Positions 7,534 through 14,109 of a DNA stretch of 21,170 nt are shown here, in pieces. This stretch comes from Litoribrevibacter sp041590855 (GTDB lineage: Bacteria > Pseudomonadota > Gammaproteobacteria > Pseudomonadales > Litoribrevibacteraceae). The position numbers and the translations under genes were made by a program. Position 1 is the first letter of the stretch. Every line of letters starts with the position of its first letter. The notes below the pieces were generated by a model. The model was given only the letters and a program-made list of their open reading frames with translations, was not told the DNA's origin and did not search any database. The stretch spans positions 1 to 21,170 of the forward strand of contig JBFHTA010000034.1 of NCBI GenBank assembly GCA_041590855.1. The letters run 5' to 3'.

Positions 7534-8250
7534 ATGTTAATAATAAGAATCCCTGCTGTAGTCACATTTTTCCTGCTTGTCGCCGCCTTAGGAACGCTCG
7601 CTTGCCTAATCAGGCCATTCAACCCAGACAACACCCGCATTTTTGCCAACATTTACTCCAGATATGGATTAAAGCTTCTGGGCATTAAAGCAATTATCGA
7701 AGAATTCTCACTCAAACATGAAGAGCCAGCAGTATACGTTGTCAACCATCAAGACAACCTTGACCTATTCGTTTGTGGCGCAGTCGTCCCCTATCGCACT
7801 GTGACCATTGGCAAAAAGAGCCTGAAATACTTACCGCTATTCGGACAACTCTATTGGTTGGCCGGCAATATTTTCATCGACAGAAAGAACAGCTCGAAAT
7901 CAGCAAAAACACTCGACAACTCAACCATTGCCCTTCAACAAGAGAACACCTCAATATGGGTCTTTGCAGAAGGTACCCGTAACAAAGGGAAAAACATCCT
8001 ACCTTTCAAAAGTGGCGCCTTCAGAATGGCAATTGAAGCACAAGTTCCTGTTATCCCTATCTGCGTTAGCAGTTATAAACAACACCTAAATCTGAGTCAA
8101 CTAAACTCCGGTAAAGTGCGCATCAACCAACTTCAAGCCATTCCAACTAAAGGACTGACACTTGATGACACGAATACACTTAGGGAAGAATGCTGGAAAC
8201 GTATGAAAGAAGAGATCGAAAGACTGGACCTGATTACCTATAAAAAGTAA
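7534..8250 (+). CDS. 1-acyl-sn-glycerol-3-phosphate acyltransferase (PlsC-like)
   Basis: This is a membrane-associated acyltransferase of 238 residues that should transfer an acyl chain to lysophosphatidic acid (or a related lysophospholipid) to make phosphatidic acid. The N-terminus (about 6-28) is one hydrophobic anchor. The four glycerolipid acyltransferase blocks are present: NHQDNLD (71-77, catalytic H72 and D77), GNIFIDR (111-117), FAEGTR (144-149) and VPVIPI (171-176). Length and layout match bacterial PlsC. Genomes of this group often carry several PlsC paralogues, so whether it is the housekeeping copy is not clear. A GCTC/GAGC mini-hairpin overlaps its AAAGAG ribosome site. It converges on tRNA-Pro with only four bases between them. 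Confidence 0.9.
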   Translation: MLIIRIPAVVTFFLLVAALGTLACLIRPFNPDNTRIFANIYSRYGLKLLGIKAIIEEFSLKHEEPAVYVVNHQDNLDLFVCGAVVPYRTVTIGKKSLKYLPLFGQLYWLAGNIFIDRKNSSKSAKTLDNSTIALQQENTSIWVFAEGTRNKGKNILPFKSGAFRMAIEAQVPVIPICVSSYKQHLNLSQLNSGKVRINQLQAIPTKGLTLDDTNTLREECWKRMKEEIERLDLITYKK

Positions 8251-8254
8251 TTAA

Positions 8255-8331
8255 TGGTCGGAGTAACTGGATTCGAACCAGCGACCCCCGCCACCCCATG
8301 ACGGTGCTCTACCAAGCTGAGCTATACTCCG
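8255..8331 (-). tRNA. tRNA-Pro (anticodon GGG)
   Basis: The 77-base cloverleaf on the minus strand has acceptor CGGAGTA/TACTCCG, a GCTC/GAGC D stem, anticodon stem CCGTC/GGCGG, loop ATGGGGT (anticodon GGG), T arm GCTGG-TTCGAAT-CCAGT, discriminator A and an encoded CCA. It reads CCC and CCU proline codons. It lies downstream of the MerR gene, as in pseudomonads, and has its own promoter. The 3' end is four bases from the convergent plsC-like stop. Confidence 0.97.
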
Positions 8332-8355
8332 AAAGTTTTGCAAACCTGCAAAAGA

Positions 8356-8409
8356 AAAGACGCTCGTAAGAACGAACGCCTATAATAGAACTTTTATCAT
8401 AAATTTCAA
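8356..8409 (-). promoter_or_regulatory. Promoter and hairpin leader of tRNA-Pro
   Basis: On the minus strand TTGAAA (8409-8404), a 16-base spacer and TATTAT (8387-8382) form a good sigma70-type promoter with a GC-rich discriminator, as expected for stable RNA. Initiation near 8375 gives a leader of about 44 bases. The leader contains a hairpin (GCGTTCG, loop TTCTTA, CGAGCGT) followed by CTTTTCTTTT. That hairpin could also act as a weak terminator for the ihfA-merR transcript. Confidence 0.6.
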
Positions 8410-8437
8410 GAACTAAGATGCGGTCAGTAAGAAAAGA

Positions 8438-8791
8438 CTAAGCCTTCAATACTTCCAGCACCTCTTCCAGCTCTGATATGGTTTGACGAATCAATTGTTT
8501 GAAGTTCGTTTCTTCACCTTTGACATCGTCACCCGCCAATCGCTGCCGGGCACCACCAATAGTAAAGCCCTGGTCATACAGTAAGCTACGAATCTGACGA
8601 ATCATCAACACATCCTGTCGCTGATAATAACGTCGATTTCTGCGTTTAACGGGCTGCAGCTCTGAGAACTCTTGCTCCCAGTATCGAAGGACATGCGGCT
8701 TCACACCACAAAGCTCACTCACTTCACCGATGGTGAAATAGCGCTTCCCTGGAATCACAGGGAGTTCATTATTATGACTGGCTTCCAGCAT
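8438..8791 (-). CDS. MerR-family transcriptional regulator downstream of ihfA
   Basis: This 117-residue protein is essentially a MerR winged-helix DNA-binding domain. The helix-turn-helix is YFTIGEVSELCGVKPHVLRYW (about 18-38), followed by the wing and second helix (RRNRRYYQRQDVLMIRQIRSLLYDQGFTIGGAR, about 50-83) and a short acidic, leucine-rich tail (residues 95-117) likely to dimerise. There is no effector domain and no metal-binding cysteine cluster, so it is not a classical MerR/CueR sensor. The start overlaps the end of ihfA by 20 bases, with little Shine-Dalgarno of its own, which suggests translational coupling. The same gene follows ihfA in pseudomonads (from memory); its targets are unknown. 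Confidence 0.9.
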   Translation of the reverse strand: MLEASHNNELPVIPGKRYFTIGEVSELCGVKPHVLRYWEQEFSELQPVKRRNRRYYQRQDVLMIRQIRSLLYDQGFTIGGARQRLAGDDVKGEETNFKQLIRQTISELEEVLEVLKA

Positions 8792-9074
8792 AGGCTTCTA
8801 CTTTTGTTTTTAATTTTTGTCCCGGCCTAAAGGTCACTACACGACGAGCAGAAATGGGAATTTCTTCTCCAGTCTTAGGGTTCCGTCCCGGACGTTGACT
8901 TTTATCACGCAAATCAAAGTTACCAAAACCAGATAACTTAACCTGCTCGTTCTCAGAGAGGCACTCCCGCACCTCTTCAAAGAACATCTCTACAATCTCT
9001 TTGGCCTCACGCTTGTTGAGGCCAAGCTCTTCGAAAAGGCGCTCGGCCATATCTGCCTTTGTCAGAGCACTCAT
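8772..9074 (-). CDS. ihfA: Integration host factor subunit alpha
   Basis: IHF-alpha pairs with IHF-beta to bend DNA sharply in recombination, replication and sigma54 promoters. The 100-residue protein begins MSALTKADMAERLFEELGLNK and carries VKLSGFGNFDLRDK and the DNA-minor-groove arm GRNPKTGEEIPISARRVVTF, with the intercalating proline at residue 66. The length equals the family norm (99 in E. coli). It starts three bases after the pheT stop, and its AAGGAG ribosome site lies inside the last pheT codons seven bases before the ATG, so the pair is tightly coupled. This pheT-ihfA linkage is classical in Gammaproteobacteria. Confidence 0.98.
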   Translation of the reverse strand: MSALTKADMAERLFEELGLNKREAKEIVEMFFEEVRECLSENEQVKLSGFGNFDLRDKSQRPGRNPKTGEEIPISARRVVTFRPGQKLKTKVEAYAGSQS

Positions 9075-9077
9075 GCG

Positions 9078-11462
9078 CTAACTCCTTAGCTTGGCTTGAT
9101 ACTCTTGATCTAATGAGTCAATGATGGCATCGACACATTGATTTATTTCTTCGTCATTTAGCGTGCGCTCTGGGTGCTGCCAAGTCAAGCCCAAAGCAAT
9201 ACTCTTATGACCGTCCTCAATACCTTTGCCTTGATAGACATCGAATATGGACAATGAAGTCATAAATTCGCCTGAATTTTGCTCAATGCACTTCTTAATC
9301 TTAGACACATTTACAGATTCATCAACTATGATAGCTAAATCTCTGCGTACCTCTGGGAATTTAGAAACTTCTTTAAATTCAGGGATATTACCGTCCAAAA
9401 TTAACCCGAGTTCTAATTCAAAGGCAATAACTGTTCCAGGTAATTCCGCCAATTTACCGACATTAGGGTGGATAGTTCCTACATAACCGACTAACTGATC
9501 CCCTTTCATGAGCTTAGCGGTTTGCCCTGGATGGAAAGCTGCATGATCCGCAGCCGGCTCAAAGTCGATAGACTCCAAAGCCCCAGTAAGCCCCAATACA
9601 GCTTCAATATCGCCTTTGACATCGAAGAAGTCGAGCGGTTCCTTAGTTGAGCTCCAACCTTCAGGCATGCGAGATCCAAATACTACCCCGGCAATATGAT
9701 CAACCTGGCGAAGACCATCACCCTGCGGGATAAATACCTGCCCTGTCTCAAATAGACGAATGCGGCTTTGCTGGCGATTCGCATTGTACTGCAGCGCTTT
9801 CGCCAAGCCAGGCAACAAACTGGTGCGCATAACTGCCATATCAGCAGAAATTGGATTAGCAAGCGCTTTCGGCTGGACGGAAGGGTTGAATAGCTTCTGA
9901 AGTTTAGGCTCAATGAAACTGTAAGTAATCGCTTCCTGATAACCTGCTGCAACCAATTGAGCACGTACAGCGGATAAAGGTGACGTAACCTCCGGCTCAG
10001 CTAACAACTGCATATCAGCAACCGGAAGTGTTCTTGGAAGATTGTTATAGCCATAAATACGACCAACTTCCTCAATCAGATCTTCTTCAATGCTAATATC
10101 GAAGCGATAACTTGGCACCTCAAACGTCCAACCTGAATCACTGCGATCCATCACAACCAATCCCAAACGGGTCAAGATCTCTTCTATGTCGTCGTTTGAA
10201 ATTTTCAGTCCCAGCAAGGAGGCCACTTTTTCAGAAGCCAAGGACACAGTTCTGCCCGCTGGTACGTCCGACTTACTCTCTTCAACAAAAACAGGTCCAG
10301 GCTCACCACCTGCAATTTCAATCAATAACTGAGTTGCGCGCTCGATGGCTTTTTCTTGCAACTGAAAATCCACGCCACGCTCAAAGCGATGAGATGAATC
10401 TGTATGCAAACCGTAAGAACGCGCCTTACCTGCAATCGCAATCTGATCAAAATACGCCGACTCAAACAAAATATCTTGCGTGTCAGAAGTTACTGACGAC
10501 GCTTCACCACCCATCACACCAGCCATTGCAAGTGCTGAGTTCTGATCTGCAATCACCAACGTTTCTTCGGTTAACTCAACTTCCTGACCGTCCAACAACA
10601 CTAATTTTTCACCAGCAACCGACATACGAACACGGATATCGCCATCCAACTTGTTCAGGTCAAACGCATGCATTGGCTGGCCTAATTCAAGCAGCACATA
10701 GTTAGTAATATCAACAACCGGGTCAATAGAACGAATACCGCTGCGACGCAACTTTTCTTGCATCCAAATCGGAGTCTCAGCGTTTACATTAACATTCTTA
10801 ACAATACGGCCTGCGTAGCGAGGACACGCAGCTGGAGCTTCTAACACAACACCTTTGGTTTCCTGATGGACAGCTGGGACGGCTGCAATCTCTGGAGCAG
10901 TTACTTCGGTACGAGTCAGAGTACCGACCTCTCTTGCCAAACCGGCAATACTCAAACAGTCACCACGGTTTGGAGTAAGATCTACATCAATAGCGACGTC
11001 ATCCAGCTTCAGGTACTCACGAAAACACAAACCAACAGGCGCATCGGCTCGCAACTCCATCAAACCATCAGAACTGTCCGATAATCCCAGTTCTTCTTCA
11101 GCACAGCACATACCGAAAGATTCAACGCCACGCAACTTGGCTTTCTTGATTTTGAAATTACCCGGAAGAACCGCGCCCACTTTTGCTACAGGGATCTTCA
11201 TTCCCTGTTTCACATTAGGTGCACCACACACAATCTGCTGCGGTTCATCATCACCGGTATCAACCACACACACGTTGAGCTTATCGGCATCCGGATGACG
11301 GTCAAACGATACGATCTGACCAACGACCACACCTGAAAACTCACCCGCCACCGCTTCATGGCCATCGACTTCCAAACCAGCCATCGTAAGCTGATGCATT
11401 AACTCTGCAGTATCAATGGAGGGATTAACCCACTCTCTTAGCCAAAGTTCACTGAATTTCAT
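9078..11462 (-). CDS. pheT: Phenylalanyl-tRNA synthetase beta subunit
   Basis: PheT forms the alpha2-beta2 PheRS that charges tRNA-Phe, and it holds the B3/B4 editing site that hydrolyses Tyr-tRNA-Phe. The 794 residues (795 in E. coli) show the expected domains: an N-terminal helix region (MKFSELWLREWVNP), an EMAP-like tRNA-binding OB fold at about 39-150 (VVVGQIVSFDRHPDADKLNVC), B3/B4 at about 210-390 (GQPMHAFDLNKLDG, SHRFERGVD), B5 at about 400-475, a class-II-like core and a C-terminal anticodon-binding FDX-ACB domain from about 700 (FKEVSKFPEVRRDLAIIVDE). AGGAAG four bases before the ATG supports the start. pheS lies 106 bases upstream and ihfA three bases downstream. Confidence 0.98.
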   Translation of the reverse strand: MKFSELWLREWVNPSIDTAELMHQLTMAGLEVDGHEAVAGEFSGVVVGQIVSFDRHPDADKLNVCVVDTGDDEPQQIVCGAPNVKQGMKIPVAKVGAVLPGNFKIKKAKLRGVESFGMCCAEEELGLSDSSDGLMELRADAPVGLCFREYLKLDDVAIDVDLTPNRGDCLSIAGLAREVGTLTRTEVTAPEIAAVPAVHQETKGVVLEAPAACPRYAGRIVKNVNVNAETPIWMQEKLRRSGIRSIDPVVDITNYVLLELGQPMHAFDLNKLDGDIRVRMSVAGEKLVLLDGQEVELTEETLVIADQNSALAMAGVMGGEASSVTSDTQDILFESAYFDQIAIAGKARSYGLHTDSSHRFERGVDFQLQEKAIERATQLLIEIAGGEPGPVFVEESKSDVPAGRTVSLASEKVASLLGLKISNDDIEEILTRLGLVVMDRSDSGWTFEVPSYRFDISIEEDLIEEVGRIYGYNNLPRTLPVADMQLLAEPEVTSPLSAVRAQLVAAGYQEAITYSFIEPKLQKLFNPSVQPKALANPISADMAVMRTSLLPGLAKALQYNANRQQSRIRLFETGQVFIPQGDGLRQVDHIAGVVFGSRMPEGWSSTKEPLDFFDVKGDIEAVLGLTGALESIDFEPAADHAAFHPGQTAKLMKGDQLVGYVGTIHPNVGKLAELPGTVIAFELELGLILDGNIPEFKEVSKFPEVRRDLAIIVDESVNVSKIKKCIEQNSGEFMTSLSIFDVYQGKGIEDGHKSIALGLTWQHPERTLNDEEINQCVDAIIDSLDQEYQAKLRS

Positions 11463-11568
11463 GTTTCTTCCTAATCTTTTACTTTTTCACTTGGTTCATG
11501 CCCGATGTATTGGGCCACTCTTTGAGATAACGACTAACTGATATAACGCCTAATCAATTTTGGTACTG

Positions 11569-12567
11569 TTACTTAAATTGATTTAAGAATTTCAGATCGT
11601 TTTCAAAGAACATGCGTAAATCATTCACGCCGTAACGGAGCATTGTTAATCGCTCCACACCTAAACCAAATGCAAACCCTGAGTACTCTTTGGAATTAAT
11701 GCCCGAAGCTTCAAACACTTTAGGGTGAACCATGCCACACCCCATCACTTCTAACCATTTAATACTGCCATCCGGGTTACGACCCCATTCAATGTCCACC
11801 TCAGCGGAAGGTTCAGTAAACGGGAAATAAGACGGACGGAAACGGACAGCCAGATCTCGCTCAAAAAAGACTTTAAGGAAATCTTCAATCAAACTCTTAA
11901 GGTCGGCAAAGCTCACTTGTTTATCAACGTACAAACCTTCCACCTGATGGAACATTGGCGTATGCGTCATATCAGAATCACAACGATAAACGCGACCCGG
12001 ACAGATAATACGAATCGGCGGTTCAGCACTTTCCATGGTTCGTACCTGTACCGGAGAGGTATGAGTCCTCAACAAGGTATTAGCATCAAAATAGAAAGTA
12101 TCGTGCATCGCTCGTGCCGGGTGATGCCCAGGAATATTCAACGCTTCAAAGTTATGATAATCGTCTTCGATTTCAGGCCCTTGTTCGACATTAAAGCCCA
12201 CTTTCGCAAAGAACGACTCAATACGCTCCATAGTACGGGTAACAGGATGGATACTCCCCACCGACTGTCCACGCCCTGGCAAAGTCACATCAATGGTCTC
12301 GCTTGCCAGCTTTTTGTTAAGTTCTTCAGCCACCAATGTATCTCTGCGCTCATTGATCGCTTGCTGAACTTCTTGCTTCGCTTCATTAATTTTGGCACCT
12401 GCTTGAGGACGTTCCTCAGCACTTAAGGCACCCAGGCCTTTCAATAGTTGAGTTAATTCGCCTTTTTTACCCAAGTATTGAACACGAATCTGATCAAGAG
12501 CCTGTGCATTATCAGACTCTTTTACTGCATTTAATGCCTGCTCTACGAGGGGCTTTAAATTCTCCAT
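11569..12567 (-). CDS. pheS: Phenylalanyl-tRNA synthetase alpha subunit
   Basis: PheS is the catalytic class II subunit that activates phenylalanine with ATP. The 332 residues (327 in E. coli) comprise an N-terminal coiled coil (about 1-85) that reaches tRNA-Phe, then the catalytic domain. Motif 1 lies near VGSIHPVTRTMERI, motif 2 in GRVYRCDSDMTHTPMFHQVEGL (about 190-212), and motif 3 in FAFGLGVERLTMLRYG near the C-terminus. The ATG is preceded by GGGAAC, a modest ribosome site. A 226-base gap separates it from rplT and contains a strong terminator-like hairpin and an inverted repeat, so pheST is probably controlled separately from the ribosomal protein genes upstream. Confidence 0.98.
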   Translation of the reverse strand: MENLKPLVEQALNAVKESDNAQALDQIRVQYLGKKGELTQLLKGLGALSAEERPQAGAKINEAKQEVQQAINERRDTLVAEELNKKLASETIDVTLPGRGQSVGSIHPVTRTMERIESFFAKVGFNVEQGPEIEDDYHNFEALNIPGHHPARAMHDTFYFDANTLLRTHTSPVQVRTMESAEPPIRIICPGRVYRCDSDMTHTPMFHQVEGLYVDKQVSFADLKSLIEDFLKVFFERDLAVRFRPSYFPFTEPSAEVDIEWGRNPDGSIKWLEVMGCGMVHPKVFEASGINSKEYSGFAFGLGVERLTMLRYGVNDLRMFFENDLKFLNQFK

Positions 12568-12704
12568 GAAAGGTTCCCGTATTGAAAAATTAATGAATAA
12601 CGAAACAAAAATGAGTCGAGAAATTTGGAGGAATAATATTACCTGAGCATGACCAAAAATGGTACACGGAATCAGTAAAAAGCCCTGAAAAACGGGGGAT
12701 TAGA

Positions 12705-12729
12705 GCATAAACGGACAGATCATTTATGC
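12705..12729 (-). repeat. Perfect 7-bp inverted repeat in the pheS leader region
   Basis: GCATAAA and TTTATGC flank an 11-base loop, between the rplT terminator hairpin and pheS. It could be a leader RNA hairpin or a protein-binding site. No T run follows directly, so it is not a terminator. Confidence 0.45.
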
Positions 12730-12736
12730 AGACAAT

Positions 12737-12764
12737 AAAAAAGGGAGCCTAAGCTCCCTTTTTT
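12737..12764. terminator. Rho-independent terminator between rplT and pheS
   Basis: AAAAAAGGGAGC (12737-12748), loop, and GCTCCCTTTTTT (12753-12764) form a 12-bp symmetric stem with T runs on both strands. On the minus strand it lies about 30 bases after the rplT stop. It should end, or attenuate, the thrS-infC-rpmI-rplT transcript before pheST. Confidence 0.9.
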
Positions 12765-12793
12765 GTGCAAACAATTGGCGGATGCCGATTGCT

Positions 12794-13150
12794 TTACGCT
12801 AGCGCAGATTTCGCTTTTTCAACAAGTGCAGTGAAAGCCACTTTGTCATTAACAGCTAAATCAGCAAGGATCTTACGATCGATTTCAACGTTTGACTTTT
12901 TAAGGCCAGAGATGAAACGGCTGTAAGAAAGACCATTCAAACGAGCACCAGCGTTGATACGAGCAATCCAAAGAGCACGGAACTGACGCTTACGCTGACG
13001 ACGGTCACGGTAAGCATATTGACCAGCTTTAATTACTGCTTGTTTCGCAACACGGAATACACGGCTACGAGCACCGTAGTAACCTTTTGCTTGCTTAAGA
13101 ATCTTCTTGTGGCGACGACGCGCCTGAACACCACGTTTTACGCGAGGCAT
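12794..13150 (-). CDS. rplT: 50S ribosomal protein L20
   Basis: L20 is an early assembly protein of the large ribosomal subunit that binds 23S rRNA. In E. coli it also represses the rpmI-rplT mRNA. The 118-residue length is standard. The sequence starts MPRVKRGVQARRRHKKILKQ, with the long basic N-terminal tail (about 1-60) and the globular RNA-binding C-terminus (LNGLSYSRFISGLKKSNVEIDRKILADLA). The gene lies 55 bases after rpmI and is followed by a strong terminator. I looked for, but cannot demonstrate by eye, the L20 operator known from E. coli. Confidence 0.98.
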   Translation of the reverse strand: MPRVKRGVQARRRHKKILKQAKGYYGARSRVFRVAKQAVIKAGQYAYRDRRQRKRQFRALWIARINAGARLNGLSYSRFISGLKKSNVEIDRKILADLAVNDKVAFTALVEKAKSALA

Positions 13151-13205
13151 AAACTTAACCCTCTACCAGAAAAATTGATTAAGGTAATTACTCTGCTAAA
13201 GAGAA

Positions 13206-13400
13206 TTACGCGAAAGGAACCATACGTTGAACCAACTTCAAATCAGACTTCTCAACCTGATGCTTAGGACGAAGTTGACGCTTACGCTTAGTGCTCTTCT
13301 TAGTCAAAATGTGACTGGTATGAGATTGACGGTGTTTGAAACCGTTTGCAGTCTTTTTAAAGCGCTTAGCTGCACCGCGCTTAGTTTTCATTTTAGGCAT
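13206..13400 (-). CDS. rpmI: 50S ribosomal protein L35
   Basis: L35 is a small, very basic large-subunit protein of 64 residues (65 in E. coli). It starts MPKMKTKRGAAKRFKKTANG and contains the typical HRQSHTSHILTKKSTKRKRQLR segment. The ATG has GGAG eight bases upstream. The gene is 155 bases after the infC stop and 55 bases before rplT, giving the universal infC-rpmI-rplT order. In E. coli its translation is the primary target of L20 repression, which would fit the long spacer upstream. Confidence 0.97.
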   Translation of the reverse strand: MPKMKTKRGAAKRFKKTANGFKHRQSHTSHILTKKSTKRKRQLRPKHQVEKSDLKLVQRMVPFA

Positions 13401-13555
13401 TTGGATGACTCCGCATTTAGCCTGCTCAAAACGATAAACAAATATAAGCCCTAGAGTAGACCTCCAGAGCTTATTATTGCTTCGAGAGCTGCTTACTTAA
13501 AATATGAAATAAACTCTATTCACTAAGTAATGAAGGACTCAGTAAACTAGATTAT

Positions 13556-14095
13556 TTATTTCTTCTTCTTAGGGGCTAAGACCATCGTCATTTGACGACC
13601 TTCCATCTTAGGGCGCTGCTCGACAATGCCGTATTCTTCAAGATCTTTTTCAAGTCTCAACATCAACTGCATGCCAATGTCCTGATGCGCCATTTCGCGA
13701 CCACGATATCGCAAGGATATCTTGGCTTTATCCCCTTTCTCAAGGAAACGTACCAGGTTGCGTAGTTTTACCTGATAATCCCCTTCTTCAGTGCCAGGAC
13801 GAAACTTCATTTCCTTAAGCTGCGTCTGCTGCTGCTTTTTCTTCGCTGCTTTCTGACGCTGCTTATCTTCATACAGCTTCTTACCGTAATCCATGACCTT
13901 ACATACGATCGGATCACCATCGGAAATCTGTACCAAATCTAGTTCGGCGTCAGTTGCTGCATTCAAGGCCTCTGCAATTGAGACCACACCAACCTGTTCA
14001 CCGTCTGCTCCAATTAATCGAACTTCTTTCGCGCGGATATTTTCATTGATAGGAGCTTGCTGTTCTTTACCGCCACGTGCTCTTGGATTTCTAAT
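13556..14095 (-). CDS. infC: Translation initiation factor IF-3, probable AUU start
   Basis: IF-3 binds the 30S subunit, prevents premature 50S joining and enforces canonical start codons. The sequence has the N-domain (APINENIRAKEVRLIGADGEQVG), the lysine-rich linker (LYEDKQRQKAAKKKQQQTQ) and the C-domain (KEMKFRPGTEEGDYQVKLRNL, and RYRGREMAHQDIGMQLMLR). I place the start at ATT (14095-14093) rather than the in-frame ATG six bases upstream (14101-14099). The GGAG ribosome site is eight bases from ATT but only two from the ATG. AUU is also the known infC start in E. coli and relatives, and underlies IF-3 autoregulation. This gives 179 residues. The thrS stop is 14 bases upstream. Confidence 0.93.
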   Translation of the reverse strand: MRNPRARGGKEQQAPINENIRAKEVRLIGADGEQVGVVSIAEALNAATDAELDLVQISDGDPIVCKVMDYGKKLYEDKQRQKAAKKKQQQTQLKEMKFRPGTEEGDYQVKLRNLVRFLEKGDKAKISLRYRGREMAHQDIGMQLMLRLEKDLEEYGIVEQRPKMEGRQMTMVLAPKKKK

Positions 14096-14109
14096 TGCCA
14101 TATCTCCAG

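Noticed and set aside
10112..10705. A 197-residue plus-strand open frame opposite pheT
   Set aside because: It lies wholly antisense to the strongly conserved pheT, has a low-complexity Q/P/T/S-rich composition and no ribosome site; it is a shadow frame.
11917..12426. A 169-residue plus-strand open frame opposite pheS
   Set aside because: Antisense to the conserved pheS coding sequence, with no recognisable protein features or start signals.
12676..12699. A Phe-rich leader peptide for pheST attenuation
   Set aside because: The PPFFRAFY frame has no usable start codon between its upstream stop and the Phe codons, and no hairpin plus T run follows before pheS. I keep it only as a possible relic.
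12698..12725. A short ORF (MICPFML) overlapping the inverted repeat before pheS
   Set aside because: It has seven codons, no ribosome site and only one Phe; it is most likely chance.
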